Assembly: GCF_029688865.1 (NCBI RefSeq)
Contig: NZ_JARUKV010000001.1
Span: 309,642 to 373,641 of the forward strand
DNA: 64,000 nt
Direction of reading: 5' to 3'
From: Natronococcus sp. A-GB7
GTDB taxonomy: Archaea; Halobacteriota; Halobacteria; Halobacteriales; Natrialbaceae
This document shows positions 55,880 to 64,000 of the stretch, piece by piece. Every line of letters starts with the position of its first letter. Position 1 is the stretch's first letter. The notes under the pieces are model-generated. The model searched no databases. It was not told where the DNA came from and saw only the letters and a list, made by a program, of their open reading frames with translations. The translations under genes were made by a program, and so were the position numbers.

Positions 55880-56059
55880 CTCGGATCGGTTCTCGCGGTA
55901 CTCGGTAGGGCGCCGTCCCCACGGCTTCGCACTGACACTGCGGCGTGCGTTCCTCCTTTCCGTTAGTTTCGGTCCGAATCCGATCGAGTCCCGAGGATCG
56001 CTACTCGAGAAGGTGACGCTCCGGAAGGTCTCCGACTCGAGGGAAAACCGCGAGGGCGA

Positions 56060-58159
56060 CTACCGAACCTTCTCGCCGACCTCGGCGTCGTCGTGGGTCG
56101 TCAGCAGGTCGGCCTGCTCGCCCGCGGCGAGCACCATTCCGTTCGACTCGACGCCGAACAGTTCGGCGGGCTCCATGTTCGCCAGCAGGATACACTTCTG
56201 GCCGGGTAGCTCCTCGAGGTCGTGGAGCTGTTTGATCCCCGCGACGACCTGGCGGGTCTCGAAGCCGATGTCGACCTCGAGTTTGGCGAGGTCGTCGGCA
56301 CCCTCGATCCCCTCGGCCGTCTCGATGCGGCCGACGCGGATGTCGACGTCCTGGAACTCCTCGAAGCCGATGCGGTCCTCGAGCAGGGGCTCGAGCTCGT
56401 CAGTGTCTCCGTCTGCCATATTTGTGGCTTCGTCAGCCGCCGTGTCGTCGCTTTCGGTTTCCTCGTCGTCTCCCGCAGCGGCGACGCGCTCCTCGAGCTT
56501 CTCGTTGAGCTCCGCGACGCGGTCGTCCTCGATCTTCTCGAACAGCTCGCCGGGCTCCGCGAAGCTCCGCGGCGGGGCCTCGAGGGCGGCCTGGAGACCG
56601 GCGTCAGCGATCTCGCCGTCCTCGCCGATCTGGTCCCACAGCAGCTGGGATTTGTCGGGCGTGATCGGCTCGAGCAGGACGGCGACGGCCTTGGCGATCT
56701 GAACGCAGTCGCGGATGACCTGCGCCGCCTGCTCGGGATCCTCGTCGGTGAGCTTCCAGGGCTCGTTGCGCTGGATGTACTCGTTGCCGAACTGCGCCAG
56801 GCGGGTCGCGGCCTGGCCGATGCCGCGCAGCGAGTAGTCGTTGACGGCCTCGCGAACCTCGCCGATGGCGCCCTCGATGCGCTCCTCGACCTCCGCGGAG
56901 ACGTCCGCATCCGGCGTCCCCTCGAAGTTCCGGTAGGCAAACAGCAGCGAGCGGTACCAGAAGTTGCCGACCGTTCCCACCAGCTCGCCGTTGACCTTCT
57001 CCTGGAAGGCGTCCCAGGAGAAGTCGACGTCCTGCTGGAGGCCGCCGGTGGTCGTCAGGTAGTACCGCAGCAGGTCTGGGTGAAAGCCCTCCTCGAGGTA
57101 CTCCTCGGCCCAGATCGCCCGGTTTCGGCTCGTCGAGAGTCCCTTCCCGTTGATCGTGATGAAACCGGTTGCGGCGACGGCGCGGGGGGCGTTGTAGTCG
57201 GCGCCCTCGAGCATCGCGGGCCAGAAGATCGTGTGGTGCTGGATGATGTCTCGGCCGATGACGTGGACGATCTCCCCGTCCTCTCTCCAGACGCGTTCCC
57301 AGTCGTACTCGTCGGTGCCGACGCGCTCGCTGTACTGTTTCGTCGAGGCGACGTACTCGATCGGGGCGTCGACCCAGACGTAGAGGACGACGTCCTCCGT
57401 GCTCTCGTCGTCACCGTTGGGGTAGTCGATCCCCCACTCCATGTCGCGGGTGAGACACCAGTCCTGCAGCCCCTCTTCGATCCACTGGCGGGGCTGGTTA
57501 CGGGCGTTCGAGGTTCCCTCGAGCCCGTCTAAGAACTCGGTGAGGTAGTCGGAAAACTCCGAGACGCGGAAGAACTTGTGGCTGCGCTTGCGGTACTCGG
57601 CCGGGTTGCCGGTGATCGTGCTCGTCGGATCCTCGACCTCGCCGGGCTCTAAGTGGCGCTGACAGCCCTCGTCGCACTCGTCGCCGCGGGCCTTCTCGCC
57701 GCAGTAGGGACAGGTGCCCTCGACGTAGCGATCCGGCAGGTACTGGTCGGCGTCGGGGTCGTAGGCGACCTGGATCTCCTTCTCGTAGACGTAGCCCTCC
57801 TCGTCTAAGGTGCGGACGATCTCCTGGGTCAGTTCGGTGTTTGTCTCGTCGTGGGTGTGGCCGTAGTTGTCGAAGTCGACGTTGAACTTGGGGAACGTCT
57901 CCTCGTACTTACGGTGCCACTCGAGGGCGAACTCCTCGGGGTCGACGCCCTCCTGCTCGGCGTTGACGGCCACGGGCGTGCCGTGCATGTCCGAGCCGGA
58001 GACGTAGGCCGTCTCCTGGCCCAGCGTCTCGAGCGCGCGGTTGAAGGCGTCTGCGCCGATATATCCGCGGAGGTGACCGATGTGGAGGTCGCCGTTGGCG
58101 TAGGGCAACCCGCAGGTCACGATCGCGGGACTGTCCGTCGGAAACTCGTCGGTGCTCAT
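56060..58159 (-). CDS. metG: Methionyl-tRNA synthetase with fused tRNA-binding domain
   Basis: Charges tRNA-Met. The 699-residue protein has the HIGH motif PYANGDLHIGHLRGY, a four-cysteine zinc insertion (CPYCGEKARGDECDEGC), the KMSKS-type loop GKGLSTSRN, and an anticodon-binding helical domain. A C-terminal EMAP-II/Trbp111-type tRNA-binding domain (FQDVDIRVGRIETAEGI; GVESNGMVLAAG) is joined through an acidic linker (about 560-590). In many archaea this domain is a separate protein. Its promoter has a perfect inverted repeat around the TATA box. Confidence 0.97.
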   Translation of the reverse strand: MSTDEFPTDSPAIVTCGLPYANGDLHIGHLRGYIGADAFNRALETLGQETAYVSGSDMHGTPVAVNAEQEGVDPEEFALEWHRKYEETFPKFNVDFDNYGHTHDETNTELTQEIVRTLDEEGYVYEKEIQVAYDPDADQYLPDRYVEGTCPYCGEKARGDECDEGCQRHLEPGEVEDPTSTITGNPAEYRKRSHKFFRVSEFSDYLTEFLDGLEGTSNARNQPRQWIEEGLQDWCLTRDMEWGIDYPNGDDESTEDVVLYVWVDAPIEYVASTKQYSERVGTDEYDWERVWREDGEIVHVIGRDIIQHHTIFWPAMLEGADYNAPRAVAATGFITINGKGLSTSRNRAIWAEEYLEEGFHPDLLRYYLTTTGGLQQDVDFSWDAFQEKVNGELVGTVGNFWYRSLLFAYRNFEGTPDADVSAEVEERIEGAIGEVREAVNDYSLRGIGQAATRLAQFGNEYIQRNEPWKLTDEDPEQAAQVIRDCVQIAKAVAVLLEPITPDKSQLLWDQIGEDGEIADAGLQAALEAPPRSFAEPGELFEKIEDDRVAELNEKLEERVAAAGDDEETESDDTAADEATNMADGDTDELEPLLEDRIGFEEFQDVDIRVGRIETAEGIEGADDLAKLEVDIGFETRQVVAGIKQLHDLEELPGQKCILLANMEPAELFGVESNGMVLAAGEQADLLTTHDDAEVGEKVR

Positions 58160-58461
58160 ATCTGTGATCTGTCGGTGGCGGGCGTAAAACCCGCCGGTTT
58201 TCGGTCGTCGGTTCGGTTCCGATCGCTACCCGTTGCTCGCGGTTCAGTCGTCGAGACGAGCCGGGTTTCGCCGCCGCGCGGAGATCGTATGACCGATGCG
58301 TTCGCGGCGGTCCTCCCGGAGACGGTGCCGTGGCTACATTCCCACTAAAATCGCGTCGGGGACGGCACGCGTCGTCACGTCCGTCGATTGTGCTCGGTCG
58401 AATATAAGTTCACGGCCAGTGTGTCACCGCTCCGGAGGACTCGTCGACGATCGGTGGCGAC
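58160..58461. other. Intergenic region upstream of metG
   Basis: 302 bp holding the metG promoter at one end. The rest shows no credible gene; a 19-codon plus frame from 58288 has no support. AATATAAG at about 58401 is a TATA-like element without an obvious gene behind it. Confidence 0.45.
58177..58195 (-). promoter_or_regulatory. metG TATA box inside a perfect inverted repeat
   Basis: On the minus strand GGCGGG, TTTTACG, CCCGCC. The TTTTACG centre lies about 27 nt before the metG ATG, the right place for a TATA box; the 6-bp arms could be an operator. Confidence 0.5.
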
Positions 58462-58809
58462 TCACCCGTCCGTCGGCTCGTCCCGGTCCGATTCCGGTGC
58501 GTCCCAGATCGGCGGCAGAAACTCGAGCCGAGCCGCAAGCAGGACGCCGAGGCCGAACAACAGACAGCCGAAGAAGGCGACCGCGAGCGCCGCGCCACCG
58601 GGAACGACGACGATCGCCACGGCCGCACCGACCCACGCCAGCCAGGCGATCGCCTCCCAGGGTCGGCCGCCGTACAGCCGCCAGCTCGAGAGCGAGAGCG
58701 CGAAGCCGCCGAGCGCGGCCGCCACCAGGACGCCCTCGAGGGTCGTCGACGCCGCGATCAGCGCGCCGACGCCGACGATCGCGACGACGTCGATTCGATC
58801 CAGGGGCAT
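58462..58809 (-). CDS. Small membrane protein
   Basis: A 115-residue protein with about four hydrophobic segments (VVAIVGVGALIAASTTLEGV; LVAAALGGFALSLS; AIAWLAWVGAAVAIVVV; FFGCLLFGLGVLLAARL) and a short polar C-terminus. I do not recognise the family. It lies downstream of hflX on the same strand, 63 bp away, possibly in the same transcript. Confidence 0.6.
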   Translation of the reverse strand: MPLDRIDVVAIVGVGALIAASTTLEGVLVAAALGGFALSLSSWRLYGGRPWEAIAWLAWVGAAVAIVVVPGGAALAVAFFGCLLFGLGVLLAARLEFLPPIWDAPESDRDEPTDG

Positions 58810-58872
58810 ACCGATAGCTTCCCGCGACGGATCAAACGGGTATCGATTGCTACCGGTGACGACCGGGGCCTC

Positions 58873-60186
58873 TCACTCGAACGCCTCCGCCCGGCCGTGC
58901 AGCCGCTCGAGCACCGATGGCCGGCCGCGACAGGTGAGCGTGACCGTCTCGCCCTCGTAGTCGACCGACTCGACGGTCGTCCGATCGTAGGCCGTCGAGA
59001 CCAGCGACATCGCGTCGTCGGTGTTTGGTATCCGAAGCGTCGCTCGCTCCTCGGGGAACCGCGCTCGAATTTCCGAGCGAACGGTCTCGAGGTTCGTCCC
59101 CTCGAGCAGGCTCGCGAGGATCGGGTCGGCCGCCGATTCCGGAACGAGATCCGCAGCTACCGAGGAGCGTCGCCGACGCTCCTCCTCGGACAGCGTCTCG
59201 GCCTTGTTGAGCACGGGGACGATCCGATCCTCGTCGACCCCCTGGGCCTCGAGCACCTCGAGGGACACCGACAGCCGCTCGCGGAACGTCTCGAGGGGAT
59301 CGCTCGCGTCGACGACGAGGACGACGACGTCGGCCGCGGCCGCCTCCGACAGCGTCGAACTGAACGACTCGACGAGATCGTGGGGCAGATCGTCGACGAA
59401 CCCGACCGTGTCGGTGACGAGTGCGGGCCGGCCCTCGAGGGTCGCTCGACGGGTCGTCGTCTCGAGGGTTTCGAACAGCCGGTCCTCGATCGCCGCAGTG
59501 GCGTCCTTTCCGTCGCCGTCCGCGGGAGTATCCTCGGCGCGATCCTCGAGACTCATCTCGTCGGCGAGGCGGTGCAACAGCGTCGACTTCCCGGCGTTAG
59601 TGTAGCCCGCCAGGGTAACGAGATCGAACCCCTCCTCGCGGCGACGCTGCCGGAACTGCTCGGCGGGCTCGGGCAGCTCCTCGAGTTTGGTCTCGAGGCG
59701 GTCGATCCGCTCCTCGACGTCGTAGATCCGGGACCCCTTCTCGGTCTGCTGGTTCAACATTCCCTCGTCGGCCGCGGCGATCACCCGCGGCAGGTCGTAG
59801 CGCAGGCGCGCCAGCTCGACCTGAAGCTGGGCCCGCCGGGTTCCGGCCTGACTCTCGAAGAGCTCGAGAACGAGCCGGTAGCGATCGACGACGATCGTCT
59901 CCTCGGGCATCCGTTGCTCGATGGTGTGGTGCTGGTCGGGCGTGAGCTCGCCGTCGACGACGACGCGGCCGGCCGCTCGCTCCTCGACGACGGCGGCGAG
60001 CTCCTCGAGTTTCCCGCTGCCGAGGTAGGTTCCGGAGTCGTTCGGCCCGACCTGCGTGACCGTCGCGACGACGTCGTCCCCGTTGGCCCGGACGAGCGCC
60101 TCGATCTCGTCGGTCTCGACGGGTGCGTTCGGTGATCGTTTCGCGATAACTGTGCGTGCGGTCTGCGTGGGAGCTGATCGTGACAT
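58873..60186 (-). CDS. hflX: GTPase HflX
   Basis: Ribosome-associated GTPase. The 437-residue protein has the HflX N-terminal domain (GTYLGSGKLEELAAVVEE; DQHHTIEQRM), the family helix AGTRRAQLQVELARLRYDL, G1 GYTNAGKST and G3 DTVGFVDDLPHDL. The usual guanine-specificity motif NKxD reads NKAE. A spacer of about 35 residues (EDTPADGDGKDATAAIEDR) is inserted between G1 and G2. Cytoplasmic; role in archaea poorly known. Confidence 0.93.
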   Translation of the reverse strand: MSRSAPTQTARTVIAKRSPNAPVETDEIEALVRANGDDVVATVTQVGPNDSGTYLGSGKLEELAAVVEERAAGRVVVDGELTPDQHHTIEQRMPEETIVVDRYRLVLELFESQAGTRRAQLQVELARLRYDLPRVIAAADEGMLNQQTEKGSRIYDVEERIDRLETKLEELPEPAEQFRQRRREEGFDLVTLAGYTNAGKSTLLHRLADEMSLEDRAEDTPADGDGKDATAAIEDRLFETLETTTRRATLEGRPALVTDTVGFVDDLPHDLVESFSSTLSEAAAADVVVLVVDASDPLETFRERLSVSLEVLEAQGVDEDRIVPVLNKAETLSEEERRRRSSVAADLVPESAADPILASLLEGTNLETVRSEIRARFPEERATLRIPNTDDAMSLVSTAYDRTTVESVDYEGETVTLTCRGRPSVLERLHGRAEAFE

Positions 60187-60455
60187 GTTGGTCTGTGGCT
60201 GCGGGTACTGCGTGGCTCCGGCTCGAGTCCGTGCCGGACGAAACGAGCGGGGACCGGGGGCTGCGTCGCCGTCGACAGAACCGTCGATGACGGAGGCGAG
60301 CCCGACTCACCGAGCGAAAACGATCTCCATCTGCTGTGGCGTGAGCTTGCCGAGCGCGCTACTAATCGGTTGTGGTAGTGTGCGTTACTGTGGCACAGAT
60401 GTCCGGGAACGCGGCTGCTCGGAACGGAATCGTCGCGAAAAGCGGGCCGAATACC

Positions 60456-60704
60456 TTACTCCCCGAACAGCTCGTCGACGGCCTCGCGCGCGGCGAGGGC
60501 GGCGTCGTCGGCGACCCGCTCCGGGTCGGCGTCTTCGTCGGGCGCGTTCAGGTAGACGTCGACCTCGAGGGTACCGTCCTCGAAGACGACCGTCACGTCG
60601 TAGTCCCGAACGTCAGATTGCTTGTACCGGGAGAAGATCAGCCCCTCCGCCGCGTCGGATGCGGTCTGGACGACCTCCTCGTCGGTCGGCTCCTCACTCG
60701 ACAT
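60456..60704 (-). CDS. DUF3194 protein
   Basis: An 82-residue archaeal protein (ASDAAEGLIFSRYKQSDVRD; EVDVYLNAPDED). Its ATG abuts the pfdB stop with no gap, so both are one operon. DUF3194 genes are regularly found beside prefoldin beta in archaea, but their function is unknown. Confidence 0.88.
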   Translation of the reverse strand: MSSEEPTDEEVVQTASDAAEGLIFSRYKQSDVRDYDVTVVFEDGTLEVDVYLNAPDEDADPERVADDAALAAREAVDELFGE

Positions 60705-61106
60705 TTACGCGCCGCCGGCGCCGGGACCGCCCGGACCGGCCGGGCCGCCCATGCCGCCGCCCGCGCCGCCGAGCAGTTCCTCGAGCTCGCCCTGGAGGTC
60801 CTCGAACTGCTCCTGGACGCGCTCCTCCTGCTTCTCGAGGGTCTCGAGGCGGATCTCGAGGGAGTCGACCTTCTCTTCGAGGTCGTCCTCGGCCGTGCCG
60901 TAGTCGGTCTCGACGAACAGCTCGCCGACGTTACGGTACATCGTCGTCTCCTCGTCGATGTTGTCGAGTTCGTCGAGGGCGCTCTCGGCCTCCTCGAGGT
61001 TCGTCTCGGCCTGCTGTTTCTGCATGGCGACTTCCTGTGCGGTCTCCTGAAGACCCTGAAGCTGTTCGATTTTCTCCTGTGCTTCCGGCGGCAGGTTTCC
61101 TTGCAT
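60705..61106 (-). CDS. pfdB: Prefoldin subunit beta
   Basis: Hexameric chaperone subunit that delivers nascent proteins to the thermosome. The 133-residue protein is a classic prefoldin: N-terminal helix ([20 protein letters not shown]), a beta hairpin ([20 protein letters not shown]) and a C-terminal coiled coil, ending in a Gly/Pro/Met-rich tail (about 110-133). First gene of the pair with DUF3194. Confidence 0.96.
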   Translation of the reverse strand: MQGNLPPEAQEKIEQLQGLQETAQEVAMQKQQAETNLEEAESALDELDNIDEETTMYRNVGELFVETDYGTAEDDLEEKVDSLEIRLETLEKQEERVQEQFEDLQGELEELLGGAGGGMGGPAGPGGPGAGGA

Positions 61107-61229
61107 ATCTCGACCGTCGCCCTCCGGACTGATAAAGCCAAGCTTTGTCGCTCGAGCGAAAGCGAGCGTCCGAACCCCGTTGGACGTGCAACCTCGACGC
61201 CTATCCCTCTCGCGGGCGTCCCTCCGGTG

Positions 61230-62342
61230 ATGCGACGTCGCGACTTCCTCGCTGCCGGCGCCCTCTCGAGCGCGCTCTCGCTGTCGGCGGGCTGTCTCGA
61301 GACCCTCGGACGTGAGGACGCCTGGCGGGAATTCGTCGTGGATCCCCCGGACGGTACCTACATCCCGCCGAAGGTCGACGGGATGCTTCCGCTCGGCAGC
61401 GCCACGGTCGACGGCCTCGAGGTCTCGCTATCGGCGACGCGGCCCCATTCGTTCTGGACGGTTGCCGGCGACGAACGGGCGCGCGCGGACGTTCGGGACC
61501 ACCACGACGTCCACCTGATGGCGACGGTCACCGACGCCGAGACCGGCCTCACGGTTCCGACGTCGGTGTCGACGGCGATCCGCAACCGCGAGGGACGGAT
61601 CGACGAGCGAACCCTGTGGCCGATGCTCTCTCAGCGGATGGGGTTTCACTACGGCGATAACGTCCCGCTGGGCGAGGACGGCCCCCGCGTGGCGACCCTT
61701 CGGATCGAGCCGACGAGCGTCGACGCCGCCGGCGTCCTCGCCGACCGCCTCGAGAGTCCGCGAACCGTCGACCTCGAGTTCGAGTACGCGGCCGCGGAGA
61801 TCGAATCCCTCGAGCGACGGCTGATCGACGAGGACGAGGGCCGTGGTGAGGCCGGGGCGGTCGAGCCGATGGAGCACGATCACGGGGGCCACGAGTCGGA
61901 GGACGATCACGACGACCACGACGACTCCGATGCGGACGACCACGAGCCGGGAGCCGACCTCGAGACCGCTACCGACGAGTGGCTCGGCACCGCTCGCAGC
62001 GGGGACCTCGAGTTCGGCGTCGGCGTCCTCGAGGACGGCTCGGACGGCGACGGCGAGGATGCCGTCGTCGTGAACGCGCGCACGCGGTACAACCAGTTCT
62101 CGGTCCCGCTCGCCGGACTGTCGGTCACCCCGGTTCGGGACGAATCACCTGGCGAGAAGATCCCGCTCGCGGAGCGACTCGACGCCGAACTGGGCCACCA
62201 CTACGGCGCCCCCGTCGAGCGCGACCGCCTCGAAGCCGAGGAGCTGGCGGTGATCGTCGACTCGCCCCCGCAGCTCTCGCGCCACGAGGGGTACGAGACG
62301 GCGTTTTTCGACCTCGAGCCAGCGACGGTGTCGATCGAGTAA
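61230..62342 (+). CDS. Tp34/P19-like metal-binding lipoprotein
   Basis: A 370-residue lipoprotein. The leader [20 protein letters not shown] ends in a lipobox (SAGC, Cys22). Residues about 60-190 resemble the Tp34/P19 iron-transport fold ([39 protein letters not shown]). A His/Asp-rich linker (about 210-240, [16 protein letters not shown]) is a probable metal-binding segment, and a second, similar domain follows to the end. Likely surface metal (Fe or Cu) binding. It diverges from pfdB and converges with the DUF2243 gene. Confidence 0.8.
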   Translation: MRRRDFLAAGALSSALSLSAGCLETLGREDAWREFVVDPPDGTYIPPKVDGMLPLGSATVDGLEVSLSATRPHSFWTVAGDERARADVRDHHDVHLMATVTDAETGLTVPTSVSTAIRNREGRIDERTLWPMLSQRMGFHYGDNVPLGEDGPRVATLRIEPTSVDAAGVLADRLESPRTVDLEFEYAAAEIESLERRLIDEDEGRGEAGAVEPMEHDHGGHESEDDHDDHDDSDADDHEPGADLETATDEWLGTARSGDLEFGVGVLEDGSDGDGEDAVVVNARTRYNQFSVPLAGLSVTPVRDESPGEKIPLAERLDAELGHHYGAPVERDRLEAEELAVIVDSPPQLSRHEGYETAFFDLEPATVSIE

Positions 62343-62348
62343 CCCCGA

Positions 62349-62834
62349 TTAGTCGGCTCGAGCGAGGTGGCCGTCCGCGCTGCGAACCAGGACGACCCCG
62401 ACGACGAGCATGAGCACGCTCACCGCGAGCCAGTGGGGGTTCCAGGCCTCGGTGCCGTGGACGACGTTGTGCAGGTCGAGCACGTAGTGGCTGACGACGC
62501 CGTCGAAGACGTTGAACGCGCCCGCCCCGACGACGACGGAGCCGATCAGATACCGCGTCGAGAACCGGGCGTCGGTGCCGTTGACGAGCCGCCAGGTGAG
62601 CCCGAGGCCGACGCCCATCACGCCGAGCATTCCGAGCAAGAAGAGACCGTCGAACATGACGTTCGTCCGCATCCCGTCGAGGCTGTAGGGATCGTAGATT
62701 CCCGACAGCAGGTGATGAGTCTGCAGCGTCAGATGGAAGATCACGACGTCGATAACCGCGCCGAAGCCGAAGCCGACGGTCCCGCCGGCCAGCAGAACGC
62801 GCCGACGGCTCCCCGTGCCCGAATCCGTTACCAT
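62349..62834 (-). CDS. DUF2243 membrane protein
   Basis: A 161-residue protein with four membrane segments and conserved histidines in them (DVVIFHLTLQTHHLLSGIYD; VFDGVVSHYVLDLHNV), the DUF2243 pattern. Members often occur near copper or oxidase genes, and the in-membrane histidines could bind a metal. It converges on the Tp34-like lipoprotein gene, so the two may be functionally linked. Confidence 0.85.
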   Translation of the reverse strand: MVTDSGTGSRRRVLLAGGTVGFGFGAVIDVVIFHLTLQTHHLLSGIYDPYSLDGMRTNVMFDGLFLLGMLGVMGVGLGLTWRLVNGTDARFSTRYLIGSVVVGAGAFNVFDGVVSHYVLDLHNVVHGTEAWNPHWLAVSVLMLVVGVVLVRSADGHLARAD

Positions 62835-62882
62835 ACCGCAGCCCTTCGCGGACCGCAGACAAAAGCGGCCGGCCGACGACTG

Positions 62883-63155
62883 CTACGTTCCCGAGCGCGA
62901 CCGCACGCGATCACCGACAGCGGCGGTTCGCTCGGCGACGTCGATCAGCGAGAACCAGGTGTTCAGCGCCGCCCGAAGCGCGACGGGATCCGCGGCCTCG
63001 AGTTCGACTACGACGACTGACTCCTCGCGGTCGATCGTCGTTCGCGACCGCTCGTCGTCGATCTCGCCGATCTCACGGGCGACCGATTCGGCGACGATGC
63101 GGGCTCGAGCCGGGTCGTCGTACTCGAACTCGAGGGTCGCGCCGTGGGCGGCCAC
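62883..63155 (-). CDS. pcc1: KEOPS complex subunit Pcc1
   Basis: Dimerisation subunit of the KEOPS complex that makes t6A37 on tRNAs. The 90-residue protein (GATLEFEYDDPARARIVAES; LEAADPVALRAALNTWFSLI) is a standard Pcc1. A GTG start gives MAAHGATLEF and leaves 5 nt after the rpoP stop, so translation is coupled to rpoP. Confidence 0.88.
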   Translation of the reverse strand: MAAHGATLEFEYDDPARARIVAESVAREIGEIDDERSRTTIDREESVVVVELEAADPVALRAALNTWFSLIDVAERTAAVGDRVRSRSGT

Positions 63156-63160
63156 GGACG

Positions 63161-63295
63161 CTACCGGACGCTGACTTCCTTGACGTCGCGGCTGCGTTCC
63201 TTCAGGAGGACGCGGTGGCCACAGTAGGGACACCGAACGCCGCCGTACTCGTCGAGCTGAACGTCGCGTTTGCAGCGGGAGCACTTGTAACTCAT
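63161..63295 (-). CDS. rpoP: DNA-directed RNA polymerase subunit P
   Basis: A 44-residue zinc-binding subunit of RNA polymerase (Rpo12). The sequence reads [20 protein letters not shown] then [17 protein letters not shown], with the CxxC pairs of the family. Too short for many gene callers. It sits between the eL43 and pcc1 genes, an arrangement widely conserved in archaea. Confidence 0.95.
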   Translation of the reverse strand: MSYKCSRCKRDVQLDEYGGVRCPYCGHRVLLKERSRDVKEVSVR

Positions 63296-63315
63296 GCGTA
63301 GAGAGTGAGAGACCG

Positions 63316-63573
63316 TTATTCGTCTTCGGCCAGTGCGGCTCGGATCGAGCGCTGGACGGTACGACCCGCGGGAGTCTCCGGGCGGTAGGCGCCGCCGGTG
63401 AAGACCTCGCCGGTCTCGTCGTTCTTCCAGATGCCGGTGCCGACGCGGGTGACGCTGTCGCCGTCGACCTCGGCGTTTTCCATATCGTCTTCGATCTCGC
63501 TGACGCGGCGTCGAGCGACGCGACCGTAGCGTGCGCCAAAACGGCCCGCGCTGCCGACTTTTTGGTTACCCAT
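63316..63573 (-). CDS. rpl37ae: Ribosomal protein eL43 (L37Ae) lacking the zinc cysteines
   Basis: An 85-residue 50S subunit protein. [19 protein letters not shown] at the N-terminus and GTGIWK...[15 protein letters not shown] at the C-terminus match the family, but both CxxC knuckles are gone: the central part reads [11 protein letters not shown] and NDETGE where CPxC pairs normally lie. The protein must fold without zinc. First gene of the rpl37ae-rpoP-pcc1 operon. Confidence 0.92.
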   Translation of the reverse strand: MGNQKVGSAGRFGARYGRVARRRVSEIEDDMENAEVDGDSVTRVGTGIWKNDETGEVFTGGAYRPETPAGRTVQRSIRAALAEDE

Positions 63574-63621
63574 AGTACCGCTATCTATCGCTACTGGATT
63601 CTTAAACCTGTTGAGTTACGG

Positions 63622-63828
63622 TTACTCGTCGGCGGCGCGCTCGGCGACGGGGCCGGCAAGCAGCTCGCGGAAGACGAGCGCGAGCGCGGCGACCGGGCCG
63701 GCCGGGGCCAACGGCGCGGTGAGCAACCCCGTTCCGAGTCCCGTGGCTGCGATCGCCGTCTGAAGAGCGAGGCCGCTCACGGAGAGTAGCGGGATCATGG
63801 CCAGGATCGCGTCGGCTCGCTCGAGCAT
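63622..63828 (-). CDS. Small haloarchaeal membrane protein
   Basis: A 68-residue protein with two hydrophobic segments (ILAMIPLLSVSGLALQTAI and GLLTAPLAPAGPVAALALVF). No family recognised. It lies 48 bp upstream of the eL43 gene on the same strand. From its start to the window end (172 bp) no further gene is visible. Confidence 0.55.
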   Translation of the reverse strand: MLERADAILAMIPLLSVSGLALQTAIAATGLGTGLLTAPLAPAGPVAALALVFRELLAGPVAERAADE

Positions 63829-64000
63829 GGCTAATTACACCCGATCGGATAAGGGGCCGACAACCAGCAGCACCTGTCACTTCTCCGGAACGACGAAAAC
63901 GATCGCTTCCGACTAGATTGTTGCCAGTAGCTGGTAGTACAGTTTTGCCGTTCAGTCATGTCCGTACGTCTGAAACGGTCGGTTCGTTCGTGGAGAGTGC

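Noticed and set aside
1..64000. CRISPR arrays, rRNA and tRNA genes
   Set aside because: I looked for regularly spaced short repeats, TΨC-like GGTTCGAATCC with matching acceptor arms, and rRNA segments in the intergenic regions and found none.

Overview
The window is a 64-kb, GC-rich chromosomal stretch from a haloarchaeon. The evidence is direct: very acidic predicted proteins, Tat-type and lipobox leaders, archaeal transcription and translation genes (TFB, RpoP, eL43, prefoldin beta, Pth2, TruD), the archaeal early shikimate route (AroA'/AroB'), and TATA boxes about 25-30 nt in front of start codons as in leaderless transcripts. The content fits Halobacteria, probably the Natrialbales; the genus cannot be fixed from the sequence alone.

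Layout. 1-9.8 kb: topA (cut by the window edge), a large exported GH97-type glycosidase, a MATE exporter, a polysaccharide flippase and a small lipoprotein. 9.9-20 kb: thi4, then two related multi-PAS histidine kinases in opposite orientation around an epimerase and two unknown genes. 20-29.6 kb: a thioesterase, a methyltransferase next to a ThiR-type thiamine regulator, UspA, a dCTP deaminase gene split by a 482-aa intein, pth2, an esterase, truD and zinc-ribbon proteins. 30-34 kb: a catalytic-Cys-less MGMT-like gene diverging from the trpCBA-aroA' operon, whose promoter holds two TGTACA boxes. 34-39.7 kb: HdeD-like, purine nucleoside permease-like, SprT-like, HAD and aroB'. 39.7-44.7 kb: a surface-protein locus with a membrane HTH protein, two DUF1102/TasA-like proteins, a signal peptidase and a DUF5305 protein, ending in a low-GC pocket with little recognisable coding content. 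45-64 kb: aroD, TFB, a DUF84 NTPase, a DUF7123-like protein, an NfeD/SPFH cluster, pyruvate kinase, metG, hflX, and the prefoldin/DUF3194 and eL43-rpoP-pcc1 blocks separated by a Tp34-like lipoprotein and a DUF2243 protein.

How the genes work together. TrpCBA, AroA', AroB' and AroD form much of an aromatic amino-acid supply route spread over 17 kb. ThiR and Thi4 are a likely regulator-target pair 10 kb apart. The most interesting items are the intein inside the most conserved segment of dCTP deaminase, the signal peptidase/DUF1102 locus, the TRP-box-like operator, and a 93-bp identical inverted repeat linking the two histidine kinases.
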